From the NCBI RefSeq assembly GCF_022549695.1, contig NZ_JAKZGS010000002.1, forward strand, positions 456,576-520,575: 64,000 nt of DNA. The letters are read 5' to 3'. Made by a program: the position numbers and the translations under genes. Below the pieces are notes generated by a model. The model searched no databases and had not been told where the DNA came from. It was given only the letters and a program-made list of their open reading frames with translations. This document shows positions 55,400 through 63,976 of this stretch, in pieces (within the stretch, counting starts at the first letter, position 1; every line of letters begins with the position of its first letter). This DNA is from Belliella calami. Its GTDB lineage: Bacteria > Bacteroidota > Bacteroidia > Cytophagales > Cyclobacteriaceae.

Positions 55400-56068
55400 A
55401 TGAGTATAAAAGAAAACTTAATTGTAATAAAAAAAACATTTTCGAATACAGAATGCCTTCTCGTAGCAGTGAGTAAGACCAAACCGATCGAAGATCTGAA
55501 AGAAGCCTATGACGCTGGGGTTAGGGATTTTGGTGAGAACAAAGTTCAAGAATTGACTGATAAATATCCTCAAATGCCAGAAGATACACGATGGCATATG
55601 ATTGGCCATTTGCAGCGCAACAAAGTCAAGTATATCGCACCTTTCGTACATTTGATTCATGGAGTGGACTCATTTAAGTTACTCAAAGAAATAAACAAGC
55701 AGGCAAAAAAAGCAGAAAGAACGATAGATTGCCTGATTCAAATCCATATTGCCAAAGAAGAAAGCAAATTTGGATTTGATGAAAAAGAGCTGGATGAAAT
55801 GCTTTCAAGCGAAGAAATCAACACCCTTCAAAACATTAAAGTGATAGGTTTGATGGGTATGGCTACATTTACAGAAAAAGAAGAAATCATCAGAAATGAA
55901 TTTAAAGGTCTAAAATCCCTTTTTGATAAGCTAAATACCAATAAATTGCCAGCAAATTTTGACTTGAAAGAAATCTCTATGGGAATGTCTGGTGACTACC
56001 TCATTGCTCAAGAAGAAGGTAGCACCATGGTGAGGATCGGTTCGGCGATCTTTGGTGGAAGAAGCTAG
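55400..56068 (+). CDS. YggS-family pyridoxal phosphate-binding protein
   Basis: 222 aa, single alanine-racemase-like N-terminal barrel. PLP Lys in LLVAVSKTKPIEDLKEAY; GENKVQEL, WHMIGHLQRNKVKYIAP, GLMGMATFT, and near the end ISMGMSGDYLIAQEEGSTMV and RIGSAIFGGR match the family. It holds PLP and keeps vitamin B6 and amino acid pools balanced; no enzyme activity is expected. Divergent from GH3. Confidence 0.95.
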   Translation: MSIKENLIVIKKTFSNTECLLVAVSKTKPIEDLKEAYDAGVRDFGENKVQELTDKYPQMPEDTRWHMIGHLQRNKVKYIAPFVHLIHGVDSFKLLKEINKQAKKAERTIDCLIQIHIAKEESKFGFDEKELDEMLSSEEINTLQNIKVIGLMGMATFTEKEEIIRNEFKGLKSLFDKLNTNKLPANFDLKEISMGMSGDYLIAQEEGSTMVRIGSAIFGGRS

Positions 56069-56636
56069 AAGTGAGAAGTGAGATATTAGACGCGAGAAGC
56101 GAGATTCAAGACTGGACTAAGTCACCTCGATCCCGAAAACATTCGGGAGAAGCTTGTCCCGCAGAATTGCGGAGAGGTCTCGTCCCTATTTGAAACTGGA
56201 AAGTTAAAATTGAAGTTGGGGTATGAAATTCAGTATGAGATTTCTCCACGTAATTCTACGGGGCAGGCTCTTTTAGTCGACCTGGTTTTAACAACCCTGA
56301 AGGGGTTGAACTTTAAATAACCCCGGGTCGCAACCCGGGGAATAAAGATGATCCAGGAGACAACAACCCCGAAGTGGGTTGAACTCCTCTAATTAAAACA
56401 AAAATGTGACAACTATTTTCAGAACGAGACAATGACTTGCCTATAAAACGAGAGGTTAAGTATAAAAAAAGCATAAATGAAACCAGAATGTGACAGATGT
56501 GAACTTCTTGGAACTTGGTACAACGTACTTTATACAGCCGAAAAAATCCAAAGATAAAAAAACTTGAACAACACAAAATCTCTTTCCATCCAACTTTGCA
56601 GCATTCAAATTTTCCAACATTACAACTTATTAAAAA
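56069..56636. other. Intergenic region with composite repeat copy 3
   Basis: 568 bp. A purine-rich leader (GAAGTGAGAAGTGAGA, GCGAGAAGCGAGA) is followed by repeat copy 3; the last 150 bp hold the promoter region of the DUF423 gene. An open frame on the minus strand at 56313-56789 crosses the repeat and is not called. Confidence 0.65.
56120..56475 (+). repeat. Composite hairpin repeat, copy 3
   Basis: About 355 bp, best match to 34115-34466. It starts GTCACCTCGATCCCGAAAAC, includes an extra CCGCAGAATTGCGG hairpin near 56160, the pair AACCCTGAAGGGGTT and CCCCGGGTCGCAACCCGGGG (about 56290-56340), and ends with GAGAGGTTAAGTATAAAAAA, a run it shares with the inverted copy 2. Confidence 0.85.
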
Positions 56637-57020
56637 ATGAAAAACACAAAATACATACAACTTGCTGCAGTACTTGGCGCATTGGCAGTGGGAATTGGAG
56701 CTTTTGGAGCACACGGCTTGGAGGAAATCCTTACAAAAAATGGTCAAATAGATACTTTTGAAACTGGTGTAAAATATCATTTCTATCATACACTTGCTAT
56801 AGCAATTGTAGGAGTACTAATCGTTAATTTTCCAAAAGCTAAACATTTAAGTTCCGCTGCATTCCTGTTTTTGGTAGGAATAATCATCTTCTCAGGATCA
56901 TTGTACACCCTTTCGCTCACTGGAATTACTTGGCTAGGAGCTATTACTCCTTTGGGTGGTGTAGCATTTATATTAGGATGGATTTTCCTATTTTTGGGAG
57001 CCAGATCTTTAAATCAATAA
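56637..57020 (+). CDS. DUF423 family membrane protein
   Basis: 127 aa with four hydrophobic segments. AAVLGALAVGIGAFGAHGLE at the N-terminus, FETGVKYHFYHTLAIAIVGV and GSLYTLSLTGITWLGAITPL, then GGVAFILGW match DUF423 (YgdD-like), a small inner-membrane family of unknown function. Its stop codon is directly followed by the ATG of the PBP4-type gene, so they form an operon. Confidence 0.92.
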   Translation: MKNTKYIQLAAVLGALAVGIGAFGAHGLEEILTKNGQIDTFETGVKYHFYHTLAIAIVGVLIVNFPKAKHLSSAAFLFLVGIIIFSGSLYTLSLTGITWLGAITPLGGVAFILGWIFLFLGARSLNQ

Positions 57021-58340
57021 ATGTATATGTTTAGAATTTCTTTTTTAACCCTTCTTTTTCTCTACAGTTTCAATTTCGAATGCTCGGCACAATACGGGCA
57101 TTTGGAAGATAGTTTAAGCAATCGCTACGAAAGGCTACATCAACTATTAGGTCCCAATTCATTTTTTGACAATCATCACAGTGGCTTCATGCTGTATGAT
57201 TTGGACAGTCAATGGGTACATTATGAAAGAAACAGCCATATGAATTTCATTCCTGCTTCCACTACAAAGCTCTTTACATTCTATGCTTCGTTGATGGTGC
57301 TGAATAACAAGACAAATACATTTCGCTATGTCACCAATGGCAACGAAATTACAATTTGGGGTTCTGGCGATCCTTCTTGGAAATACGATATACTTCCACA
57401 GCCAAAAATCGAAGAATTCCTAAAACCTTACAGTAAAATTCTATTTTCAGATGCCAATTGGAAGGATACTCCATTTGGTTATGGTTGGGAATGGGATGAT
57501 TATAATTATGCCTATTCTGCCGAAAGATCACCCTTTCCGGTCTATGGAAATGTTGTTACATTCAAGAATGTCAATAAATCTCCAATTGCCAATATTGCCG
57601 ATTTTTCAAAATTGCTGACAAATGACAAATCCAGTTTCAATTCAGTTAGACGAGATTTTCATAGCAACACATTCTATTATAATCCAAAAACATTCACTCA
57701 CCCAGCTCCTACGGTACCTTTTGTAACTTCCCCTGAAGTAAGTGTCTCTCTTTTGAGAAATATACTTCAGAAACCAGTAGAATTGGTTGCCACTCCCCTA
57801 CCATCCAACAGCAAGGTATTCAATGGTGGATCTTTGAGGCCACTTCAAAAAGAAATGCTCCAAGAGAGTGATAATTTTATTGCTGAACAGATTCTTTTGA
57901 TGGTATCAGATGAGCTTTTTGGAGAGCTCAACAATGAAAAAACGATAGATTACATTCAAAAAACATATCTTGCAGATCTTCCCGACCAACCCAAATGGGT
58001 AGATGGATCTGGGCTGTCTCGCCACAATCTTTTCACTCCAAGAAGCATGGTAAGGTTGATTGAAAAAATCGACAAAACAATGCCCCGAGATCAGTTGCTT
58101 AGTCTGCTTCCACAAGGGGGGATCAGCGGAACCTTGAAAAACAATTACAGAGCTTCAAAGCCTTATGTTTTTGCCAAAACAGGAACTTTGAGCAATAACC
58201 ATGCTTTGGTCGGAATCATCAAATCAAAAACAAACAAATATTATGCTTTTGCCTTTTACAACAACAACTACCTGAACAAAGCCAGCGAAGTAAGGAGCGA
58301 AATGGAAAAAGTTTTGGTCTTTGTAAGGGATAATTATTAG
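57021..58340 (+). CDS. dacB: D-alanyl-D-alanine carboxypeptidase/endopeptidase, PBP4 type (S13)
   Basis: 439 aa. A signal peptide (FRISFLTLLFLYSFNFECSA) is followed by the three penicillin-binding motifs: SxxK in IPASTTKLFTFYAS, SDN in LQESDNFIAEQILL, and KTG in VFAKTGTLSNNHALVG. Family S13 enzymes trim or cut peptidoglycan cross-links in the periplasm. Zero spacing to the upstream DUF423 gene; LD-carboxypeptidase and an SGNH lipase follow on the same strand, making a cell-envelope cluster. Confidence 0.92.
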   Translation: MYMFRISFLTLLFLYSFNFECSAQYGHLEDSLSNRYERLHQLLGPNSFFDNHHSGFMLYDLDSQWVHYERNSHMNFIPASTTKLFTFYASLMVLNNKTNTFRYVTNGNEITIWGSGDPSWKYDILPQPKIEEFLKPYSKILFSDANWKDTPFGYGWEWDDYNYAYSAERSPFPVYGNVVTFKNVNKSPIANIADFSKLLTNDKSSFNSVRRDFHSNTFYYNPKTFTHPAPTVPFVTSPEVSVSLLRNILQKPVELVATPLPSNSKVFNGGSLRPLQKEMLQESDNFIAEQILLMVSDELFGELNNEKTIDYIQKTYLADLPDQPKWVDGSGLSRHNLFTPRSMVRLIEKIDKTMPRDQLLSLLPQGGISGTLKNNYRASKPYVFAKTGTLSNNHALVGIIKSKTNKYYAFAFYNNNYLNKASEVRSEMEKVLVFVRDNY

Positions 58341-58397
58341 TTTATTGTCAACAGTCAAAGGTTTAGGGAGTGGAAATAAGTTAAAAAAAACATTTTT

Positions 58398-59441
58398 ATG
58401 AACAAGAGAAATTTTATCAAATCGTTGGGTCTTACACTTGGGGCTTTTCCTTTTCTTTCTTTGGACGAGAAAAAAACGAGTATATCAAATGAAAATTTAC
58501 TTCTTCCTAAACCAATCAAGAAAGGTGATACTGTTGGCTTAATCAGCCCATCAGCTGCAACGGCTGAAAGGATACAATTTATGTTTGCACAGGAAGCTTT
58601 GGAAGCTCTTGGGCTAAAAGTAAAATTGGGTGAAAACCTTAAAAACAGAAGAGGTCACCTTGCTGGGACTGATGAAGAAAGAGCAGGAGATCTAAACAGC
58701 ATGTTTGCAGATAAGGAGGTAAAAGCAATTATTTGTATCAGAGGTGGGTCTGGAGCTGCAAGAATTCTCCCAATGATCGATTACGAAATGATCAAACAAA
58801 ACCCGAAACCACTTTTGGGATATTCGGATATTACAGCACTTCATCTTGCCATTCATGCCAAAACTGGACTGATCACGTTCCATGGGCCAAATGGCACTGG
58901 AAGCTGGAACAAGTTCAATGTTCAGCAATTTGAAAATGTTTTCTTCAAGCAAGAAAAAGTGACTTTTCAAAATGAAGTTGTCAAAGGAGACGATTTGGTG
59001 GTGAAAGCAAACAGAACAATTCCTATGATTTCTGGAAAAGTAGAAGGCAGAATTCTTGGTGGAAACTTGACCGTTTTGACTGCACTTTCGGGAACCCCTT
59101 ACCTACCCGATTTCAAAGACAGTATTTTGTTTTTAGAAGATATCAGTGAAGATCCATACAAAATTGACCGCATGTTTAGCACCTTAAAGCTCAATGGCAC
59201 CTTGGATCAAATCAAAGGTTTTGTATTTGGTCAATGCACAGATTGTACGCCGTCGGGTGGATATGGATCGCTTACTTTGGATGATGTTTTGGATGATTAT
59301 ATTCTTCCTTTGGGTGTTCCTGCATACAAAGGTGCCATGATTGGTCATATCCCAAAGCAATTTATAGTACCAGTAGGTGCAAAAGTATCACTCGATGCTG
59401 ATCAAGGGACGATTTCGCTCTTAGAACCAATATTCGGATAA
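58398..59441 (+). CDS. LD-carboxypeptidase, S66 family (LdcA-like)
   Basis: 347 aa. The N-terminus MNKRNFIKSLGLTLGAFPFL resembles a Tat-type signal (KRNF rather than RR), so export is likely but not certain. Body motifs KKGDTVGLISPSAATAER, CIRGGSGAARILPMIDYE, LGYSDITALHLAIHAKTGLI (catalytic Ser in GYSD) and LFLEDISEDPYKIDRMF with the Glu fit S66. GMIGHIPKQF-type His follows. It removes the terminal D-Ala from muramyl tetrapeptides in wall recycling. It is 57 bp after dacB and 1 bp before the lipase gene. Confidence 0.93.
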   Translation: MNKRNFIKSLGLTLGAFPFLSLDEKKTSISNENLLLPKPIKKGDTVGLISPSAATAERIQFMFAQEALEALGLKVKLGENLKNRRGHLAGTDEERAGDLNSMFADKEVKAIICIRGGSGAARILPMIDYEMIKQNPKPLLGYSDITALHLAIHAKTGLITFHGPNGTGSWNKFNVQQFENVFFKQEKVTFQNEVVKGDDLVVKANRTIPMISGKVEGRILGGNLTVLTALSGTPYLPDFKDSILFLEDISEDPYKIDRMFSTLKLNGTLDQIKGFVFGQCTDCTPSGGYGSLTLDDVLDDYILPLGVPAYKGAMIGHIPKQFIVPVGAKVSLDADQGTISLLEPIFG

Positions 59442-59442
59442 G

Positions 59443-60150
59443 ATGAAAAATATTCCAAATTTCCTGATTATTACACTGATTCTCTTTCAATTTGGCTGTT
59501 CGGCAGTAAATACCCCAACAAAAAACTCTTCTATGGACAAGCAACTTACTTACCTAGCATTGGGTGATTCTTATACAATTGGTGAAGGTGTTGATGTAGC
59601 GGATCGCTATCCAAATCAAGCCATCAAGCTACTTGCTAATGACAAGCTTTTGTTTGAAAACCCCAAAATCATTGCAAAAACAGGTTGGACAACTGATGAA
59701 TTGGCAAAGGGTATAAATGAAGCAGGTATTAAAGGTCAATCATTTGATTTGGTCACGCTTCTTATCGGAGTCAACAATCAATATAGAGGAAGGGCCATTG
59801 ATAATTACAGAGAAGAATTTACAGACTTACTTCAAAAAGCGATTCAATTTGCAAAAGGAGATAAAAATCACGTGGTAGTTATTTCTATTCCAGATTGGGG
59901 TATTACACCATTTGCAAAAGAAAAAGAGGCTGATCAGGAAAAAGTAGCCCAAGAAATAGACCTTTACAACCAAGCAAAAAAAGCTATTTGTGATGAAATG
60001 GGAATTGCCTATATTGACATCACTGAGCACTATAGAATCCACGGAATGAAACCTGAGTCAGTAGTCTCAGACAATCTCCATCCAAGCGGAAAGATCTACA
60101 GGCATTGGGCAGAGGGGCTTGCGGAAGTGGTGAGAGGGATGGAGTTTTAG
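59443..60150 (+). CDS. SGNH/GDSL-type lipoprotein esterase
   Basis: 235 aa. Lipoprotein signal ending FQFGC (Cys about 19). SGNH blocks: block I TYLALGDSYTIGEGVD (Ser), block III LIGVNNQYRGR (Asn), block V DNLHPSGKIYRHWAEGL (Asp/His). The family cleaves acyl or acetyl esters from lipids or sugars. As a lipidated protein directly after LD-carboxypeptidase (1-bp gap), an envelope substrate is likely; wall or LPS deacetylation is possible but unproven. Confidence 0.92.
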   Translation: MKNIPNFLIITLILFQFGCSAVNTPTKNSSMDKQLTYLALGDSYTIGEGVDVADRYPNQAIKLLANDKLLFENPKIIAKTGWTTDELAKGINEAGIKGQSFDLVTLLIGVNNQYRGRAIDNYREEFTDLLQKAIQFAKGDKNHVVVISIPDWGITPFAKEKEADQEKVAQEIDLYNQAKKAICDEMGIAYIDITEHYRIHGMKPESVVSDNLHPSGKIYRHWAEGLAEVVRGMEF

Positions 60151-60183
60151 TATTCTTGTTAAAAAATATCTCCTCTCAAAAAC

Positions 60184-60696
60184 CTAATTGACTCTATCTA
60201 CTATAATTTTACTGAGTCCCTTAATATGTCTTCTGCCGGTTTTGAAATCAGATGGAGTTAGTATTAATATTCGCTCAGTCATTTCCATTAATTCTTTTCC
60301 ATCTCTAGAAGTAATCAAATATAAATTGTCCCCAGTTGGTGAATTGAAAATTTCATTCCAAGAAAAAACTACTTTGTAACCATCAGAAGCTACAAAATTT
60401 AGAAAAAACTCACTGTACAATTTAGGGTTTTCTTCTTGGAGCTCCATCTTTGTTAGTAAATCCTTCACCAAAATTCCTTTCAACTGCTTAGCAGTTCCAC
60501 GCATTTCGCCAATATGATTTTTAATTTCAACATCACTAATCTCGCGTGAATCAAATTTGGAAAAATCAGAATAATCGAATTTCAGTTCTTTTTTCACTAA
60601 TCCTATCACGACAAATTCAGTAGAAGGCTGATCTCTTTTCTGCCCATAAACATTTAAAGAAAAGGATAATAACAATAAGAAAACTATTTTTTTCAT
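60184..60696 (-). CDS. Exported protein, molybdopterin-oxidoreductase-like fold
   Basis: 170 aa with a signal peptide (MKKIVFLLLLSFSLNVYGQK). The segments FDSREISDVEIKNHIGEMRG, QLKGILVKDLLTKM, FVASDGYKVVFSWNEIFN and LITSRDGKEL follow the pattern of the short sulfite-oxidase-type molybdopterin domain proteins (PF00174-like), in which the cofactor Cys is often missing; no Cys is seen here. So a binding or structural role is likelier than catalysis. Confidence 0.65.
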   Translation of the reverse strand: MKKIVFLLLLSFSLNVYGQKRDQPSTEFVVIGLVKKELKFDYSDFSKFDSREISDVEIKNHIGEMRGTAKQLKGILVKDLLTKMELQEENPKLYSEFFLNFVASDGYKVVFSWNEIFNSPTGDNLYLITSRDGKELMEMTERILILTPSDFKTGRRHIKGLSKIIVDRVN

Positions 60697-61137
60697 TTTG
60701 GATAAAATAATTAATGATTACATCTTTTAAGACCAAAAATGGTCAATCAAATTTCTAAATAAAGTGGATTATTGTTTTAAAACCTTTTTGATAATTGATT
60801 CAATAAAAGATTAATATGATTATCCGCAATTACACCATAAGGTAAATAAAACAATTGGATCCAGCGGATAATCGTCGACGGATGACAGTCGACAGTCGAC
60901 AGCAGCTGAATTCAAAGTTTGTACCTAATTAAATATGGGTACTGGTTTGAAAGCGGATATTCATAAAGATTAAATTAAAACACCTCATTTTGAATGCCTA
61001 TCATTAAACAAAAAGCATATGAACAATAATTAAATTATCACACAAAACAAAATTATCATAAAATTTCAAATCGTGGATATAGGTTTTGATATTTTTCCGA
61101 CTATTTACAATCCTGATTAAGAAAACAAAGATCAACC
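60697..61137. other. Intergenic region with MITE copy B
   Basis: 441 bp. Holds the best-preserved MITE copy (60815-60965). No gene elsewhere; both neighbours are leftward. Confidence 0.6.
60815..60965 (+). mobile_element. MITE-like element, copy B
   Basis: 151 bp with inverted ends TATGATTATCCGC and GCGGATATTCATA (12 of 13 pairs), close to the IS1595 tip TATGTGTATCCGC. Exact direct repeats AAGATTAA flank it at 60807-60814 and 60966-60973. No reading frame. The middle holds repeated CGAC/GTCGAC steps. Confidence 0.75.
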
Positions 61138-61560
61138 TTATTCTACACCTCTACCTTTTAGATACATCTCTGGAGACAAAACAGCAAGCTTGCTTTCCTT
61201 AAAATCCTTGATGTTTCTGGTGATAATTATATTAATCTCCCCATTTTCAATAGCTGAAAAATTCTGCAACGCATCTTCGAAGTCTTTGAAATCCGAGTTT
61301 AGTGCTCCAAAAACCACTTCCTTGTCCATTCTTACTATTTCAATTACATTTAAAAGTTGTTTAATTTTCTCAACTATTATCTCATGCTTGGCTGATTTTC
61401 TAAGCATATAATAGACATTGCAGATAATCACAGGTGTTGTGAATCCTATTACTTTATTTTCTTCACATAAATTGAGAATCTCAGCGGCAAATCCTGCGAA
61501 TGGTTCACGGTCGAAAAAAAAATCCAATATTACATCGGTATCAATTAGAACTTTATCCAT
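61138..61560 (-). CDS. PIN-domain toxin (VapC-like)
   Basis: 140 aa. PIN fold: VLIDTDVILDFFFDREPF with the first acidic residues (Asp7, Asp9), then EIL helix, DFEDALQNFSAIENGEINII with the central acidic pair, and IITRNIKDFKESKLAVLSPE at the end. Such toxins are Mg-dependent ribonucleases. The ATG overlaps the antitoxin stop by one base (TAATG), the usual antitoxin-first order. Complete, so probably active. Confidence 0.92.
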   Translation of the reverse strand: MDKVLIDTDVILDFFFDREPFAGFAAEILNLCEENKVIGFTTPVIICNVYYMLRKSAKHEIIVEKIKQLLNVIEIVRMDKEVVFGALNSDFKDFEDALQNFSAIENGEINIIITRNIKDFKESKLAVLSPEMYLKGRGVE

Positions 61561-61814
61561 TAGCTGTATTTTTCATTTATTCTGTCTCTAAGCTCCTTTT
61601 TATAATCCATACCTTCTTTTGGCAATTTGAATGACCCCTTCAATGATTTTACGATTGGACTTAGCTTTTTATCCTTTTCTTGACTATCTACTTTGGTCAA
61701 AGTTTTCAGATAGTTTTCAATCACATCTGACAAACTACGGTTTTTTGCTTTTGCATATTCCTTAGCTCTCTTGATTACTTCCTCTTCTATTGTCAATGTC
61801 AGTTTGATATTCAT
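61560..61814 (-). CDS. DUF6364-family antitoxin
   Basis: 84 aa. An N-terminal ribbon-helix-helix-like segment (MNIKLTLTIEEEVIKRAKEY, then AKNRSLSDVIENYLKTL) should bind the operon promoter, and a charged C-terminal tail should wrap the PIN toxin. The family is a common PIN partner in Bacteroidota. It lies upstream of the toxin, overlapping it by one base. Confidence 0.88.
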   Translation of the reverse strand: MNIKLTLTIEEEVIKRAKEYAKAKNRSLSDVIENYLKTLTKVDSQEKDKKLSPIVKSLKGSFKLPKEGMDYKKELRDRINEKYS

Positions 61815-61839
61815 CGCATCAGGTTATATTGTTCTATTT

Positions 61840-61891
61840 CAAATATAAGAATAATTCCAAAATACGTGTGTATTTAAAAACAAAAACACGT
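61840..61891 (-). promoter_or_regulatory. Promoter and possible operator of the toxin-antitoxin operon
   Basis: TATATTTG (61847-61840, minus strand) matches TAnnTTTG exactly, 26 bp before the antitoxin start. Inverted hexamers ACGTGT (61864-61869) and ACACGT (61886-61891), centres 22 bp apart, flank the -33 region and could be the antitoxin binding site. No good -33 TTG is seen. Confidence 0.4.
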
Positions 61892-61911
61892 TTGCTCGAA
61901 TTAATTTCAAA

Positions 61912-61947
61912 CAAAAAAAACAGACCCAATTACGAGTCTGCTTTTTT
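61912..61947. terminator. Intrinsic terminator of the DUF1573 gene
   Basis: CAGAC (61921-61925) pairs with GTCTG (61936-61940), with an A-run before and T-run after, so it can work on both strands. It lies 20-50 bp after the DUF1573 stop. Confidence 0.6.
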
Positions 61948-61965
61948 AATGATTTTTCGGTTTGT

Positions 61966-62358
61966 TTATCTTCCTTTTGGAAGGACGTTTGAGATCAGGG
62001 ATACCTTCTCGATTGGTTCTGCTGCGTTTGAGTAAACCCTTACTACAGAGTTTTGCTTGCCCATTTTTCCAGCAGAATTGAATACTACTTTCATCTCACC
62101 TTTTTCTCCTGGAGCTATTGGTGTTTTAGGCCAGTTAGGTGCTGTACATCCACAAGTTACGGCTACATTGGAAATGACTAAAGGTGCACTACCGGTATTT
62201 TCGAATACGAAGGTGTGTTCTACCTTGTCCCCCTGGGTGATATCCCCAAAGTCAATTGATTTTTCTTTGAAGATAATTTCCGCACCATCTTTTTTCTCTT
62301 GAGCTTGAACCGCTACCGCGAAAAAAGCCATCACCATAAACAATACTAACTTTTTCAT
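61966..62358 (-). CDS. DUF1573 family secreted protein
   Basis: 130 aa with signal peptide (MKKLVLFMVMAFFAVAVQAQ). The domain reads IDFGDITQGDKVEHTFVFEN, TGSAPLVISNVAVTCGCTAP and PIAPGEKGEMKVVFNSAGK, the full DUF1573 pattern including the TCGCTAP turn. An Ig-like periplasmic or outer-membrane associated protein, abundant in Bacteroidota; role unknown. Followed by a terminator. Confidence 0.95.
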   Translation of the reverse strand: MKKLVLFMVMAFFAVAVQAQEKKDGAEIIFKEKSIDFGDITQGDKVEHTFVFENTGSAPLVISNVAVTCGCTAPNWPKTPIAPGEKGEMKVVFNSAGKMGKQNSVVRVYSNAAEPIEKVSLISNVLPKGR

Positions 62359-62527
62359 TGATCTATTTTTTATTATTTTGTTAATTTTTCTAAAGATATC
62401 TAAATGTTGTTCTATAATTTTTATTCAACAAGTATCATAAGGTTAAAGTTTATAAGGTTAAAAGTTTAGTAAATCCTGACTTATTAACCGATCCACAATT
62501 CACCTAATCAACCAATCTCTAATTTAA

Positions 62528-63976
62528 CTATTCAACTAATTCACTAGAATCTGAATTAAGATAAAATCTCGGGTGAAAGTTCACCATAAAGACTTCTTTT
62601 GTCGCTCGGGTCACTGCTGTGTAGAGCCATCTGATGTATTCATGATCAACTTGCTCTTCTGTGAGATAGCCTTGATCGACAAATACAGCAGCCCACTGCC
62701 CCCCTTGTGATTTGTGACATGTCAATGCATATGCAAACTTTATTTGCAAGGCTGAAAGATAAGGATCTTTTTTGATCAAATCCATCCTTTCTGTTTTATT
62801 GGCTACATCGGCATAGTCTTCTGATACCTGCTGGTAGAGACTTTTATATGCTTCCGGACTCAGAGAGGGCGTCGGACTGTGCAATGTATCCAATATGACT
62901 TTTGCTTCGAAATTAGGCTCCTCAGGATAATCTATCAACCTCAGCTCCAATGTCGCAAATCTCAAGCCATATAATTCTTCAAAAGAACGAATTTTTGCAA
63001 CTTCTACAAAATCTCCATTGGCTAAAAAATTCACCTTATCAGAATCTGCCATATAGGTGTAATTATTTTTTACAATCATCAGCATATCTCCTGCAGAAAT
63101 CTCTTCTTCATAGAAATGGATTGTCCTCCTGATATACTCGTTGTATTGCACTGCCATTTTATTTGAGCGGGTGATGATGATGGTATTTTCCACATCATAT
63201 TTGCCATAAGCATACCGCAAGCCATCTTCCAATCTTTCCCCTGTCATTTTGAAAAAATCTTTAAACCCTTTGGTTGAAAAACCTATCACAGGCTTTTCTT
63301 TCAATACCTCTCCTCGAAGAAGTGTCGCATTATATAGAATACCAGAGTTCAACTGTTGCCGCATTACTTCCCTCAGTTCTGTATCTTCTACAGCCAGTCG
63401 AAAATTCCGAATCAAATAACTCTTGTCCAGAGCTGGACTTTGTGTACTACCAACTGGTGGAAGCTGTGCGGTATCGCCCACTAGTAAAAGTCGATTTGTC
63501 GATTCTTGAAAAACATACCGAACCAAATCCCTCAACAAGCTTCCTGCCCCATCATCTGCAAGCATGGAAGCTTCATCTATTATAAATACGGTATTTTTGT
63601 AATAATTTTTCATCAAATCAAACCCCATAGACAATTCTGGCGAATTGCCTTTTGGTCTATAGATGATTTTGTGGATAGTAAAACCTGATTTTCCTGAATA
63701 GTTGCTCATTACCTTTGCTGCACGACCGGTAGGTGCCAGTAGCAGGGATTTCATATTCAACCTAGGCAAAGATTTCACCAAAGCAGAGATGACAGAAGTC
63801 TTCCCTGTACCTGCATAACCGCGCAAGATGAAAGTTAGGCCTTCCTTATTTTCTTGATTTAAGAAATTATCCATTTTTTGAAAAAATGTATTTTGCCCCG
63901 AAGTAGGTTCATGCGGAAAATTTCTTTGGAGTAAAATAGAAGGCTTTGTTTGGACTTGCTTATCTTTATTGTTCAT
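62528..63976 (-). CDS. RecD-like ATP-dependent DNA helicase (SF1)
   Basis: 482 aa. Walker A LRGYAGTGKTSVISALV (about 47-63), Walker B FIIDEASML (about 133), LLLVGDTAQLPPVGSTQ (motif III), and near the C-terminus TCHKSQGGQWAAVFVDQ (motif V) and WLYTAVTRATKEVFMV (motif VI). The short form without the extra N-terminal domains fits Bacteroidota RecD2/Dda-like helicases, which move 5' to 3'. It begins 24 bp from the window end, so upstream context is unknown. Confidence 0.93.
   Translation of the reverse strand: MNNKDKQVQTKPSILLQRNFPHEPTSGQNTFFQKMDNFLNQENKEGLTFILRGYAGTGKTSVISALVKSLPRLNMKSLLLAPTGRAAKVMSNYSGKSGFTIHKIIYRPKGNSPELSMGFDLMKNYYKNTVFIIDEASMLADDGAGSLLRDLVRYVFQESTNRLLLVGDTAQLPPVGSTQSPALDKSYLIRNFRLAVEDTELREVMRQQLNSGILYNATLLRGEVLKEKPVIGFSTKGFKDFFKMTGERLEDGLRYAYGKYDVENTIIITRSNKMAVQYNEYIRRTIHFYEEEISAGDMLMIVKNNYTYMADSDKVNFLANGDFVEVAKIRSFEELYGLRFATLELRLIDYPEEPNFEAKVILDTLHSPTPSLSPEAYKSLYQQVSEDYADVANKTERMDLIKKDPYLSALQIKFAYALTCHKSQGGQWAAVFVDQGYLTEEQVDHEYIRWLYTAVTRATKEVFMVNFHPRFYLNSDSSELVE

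Noticed and set aside
56313-56789. 158-codon minus-strand frame across composite repeat copy 3 and the DUF423 gene
   Set aside because: It spans a repeat and is antisense to a recognised family gene.
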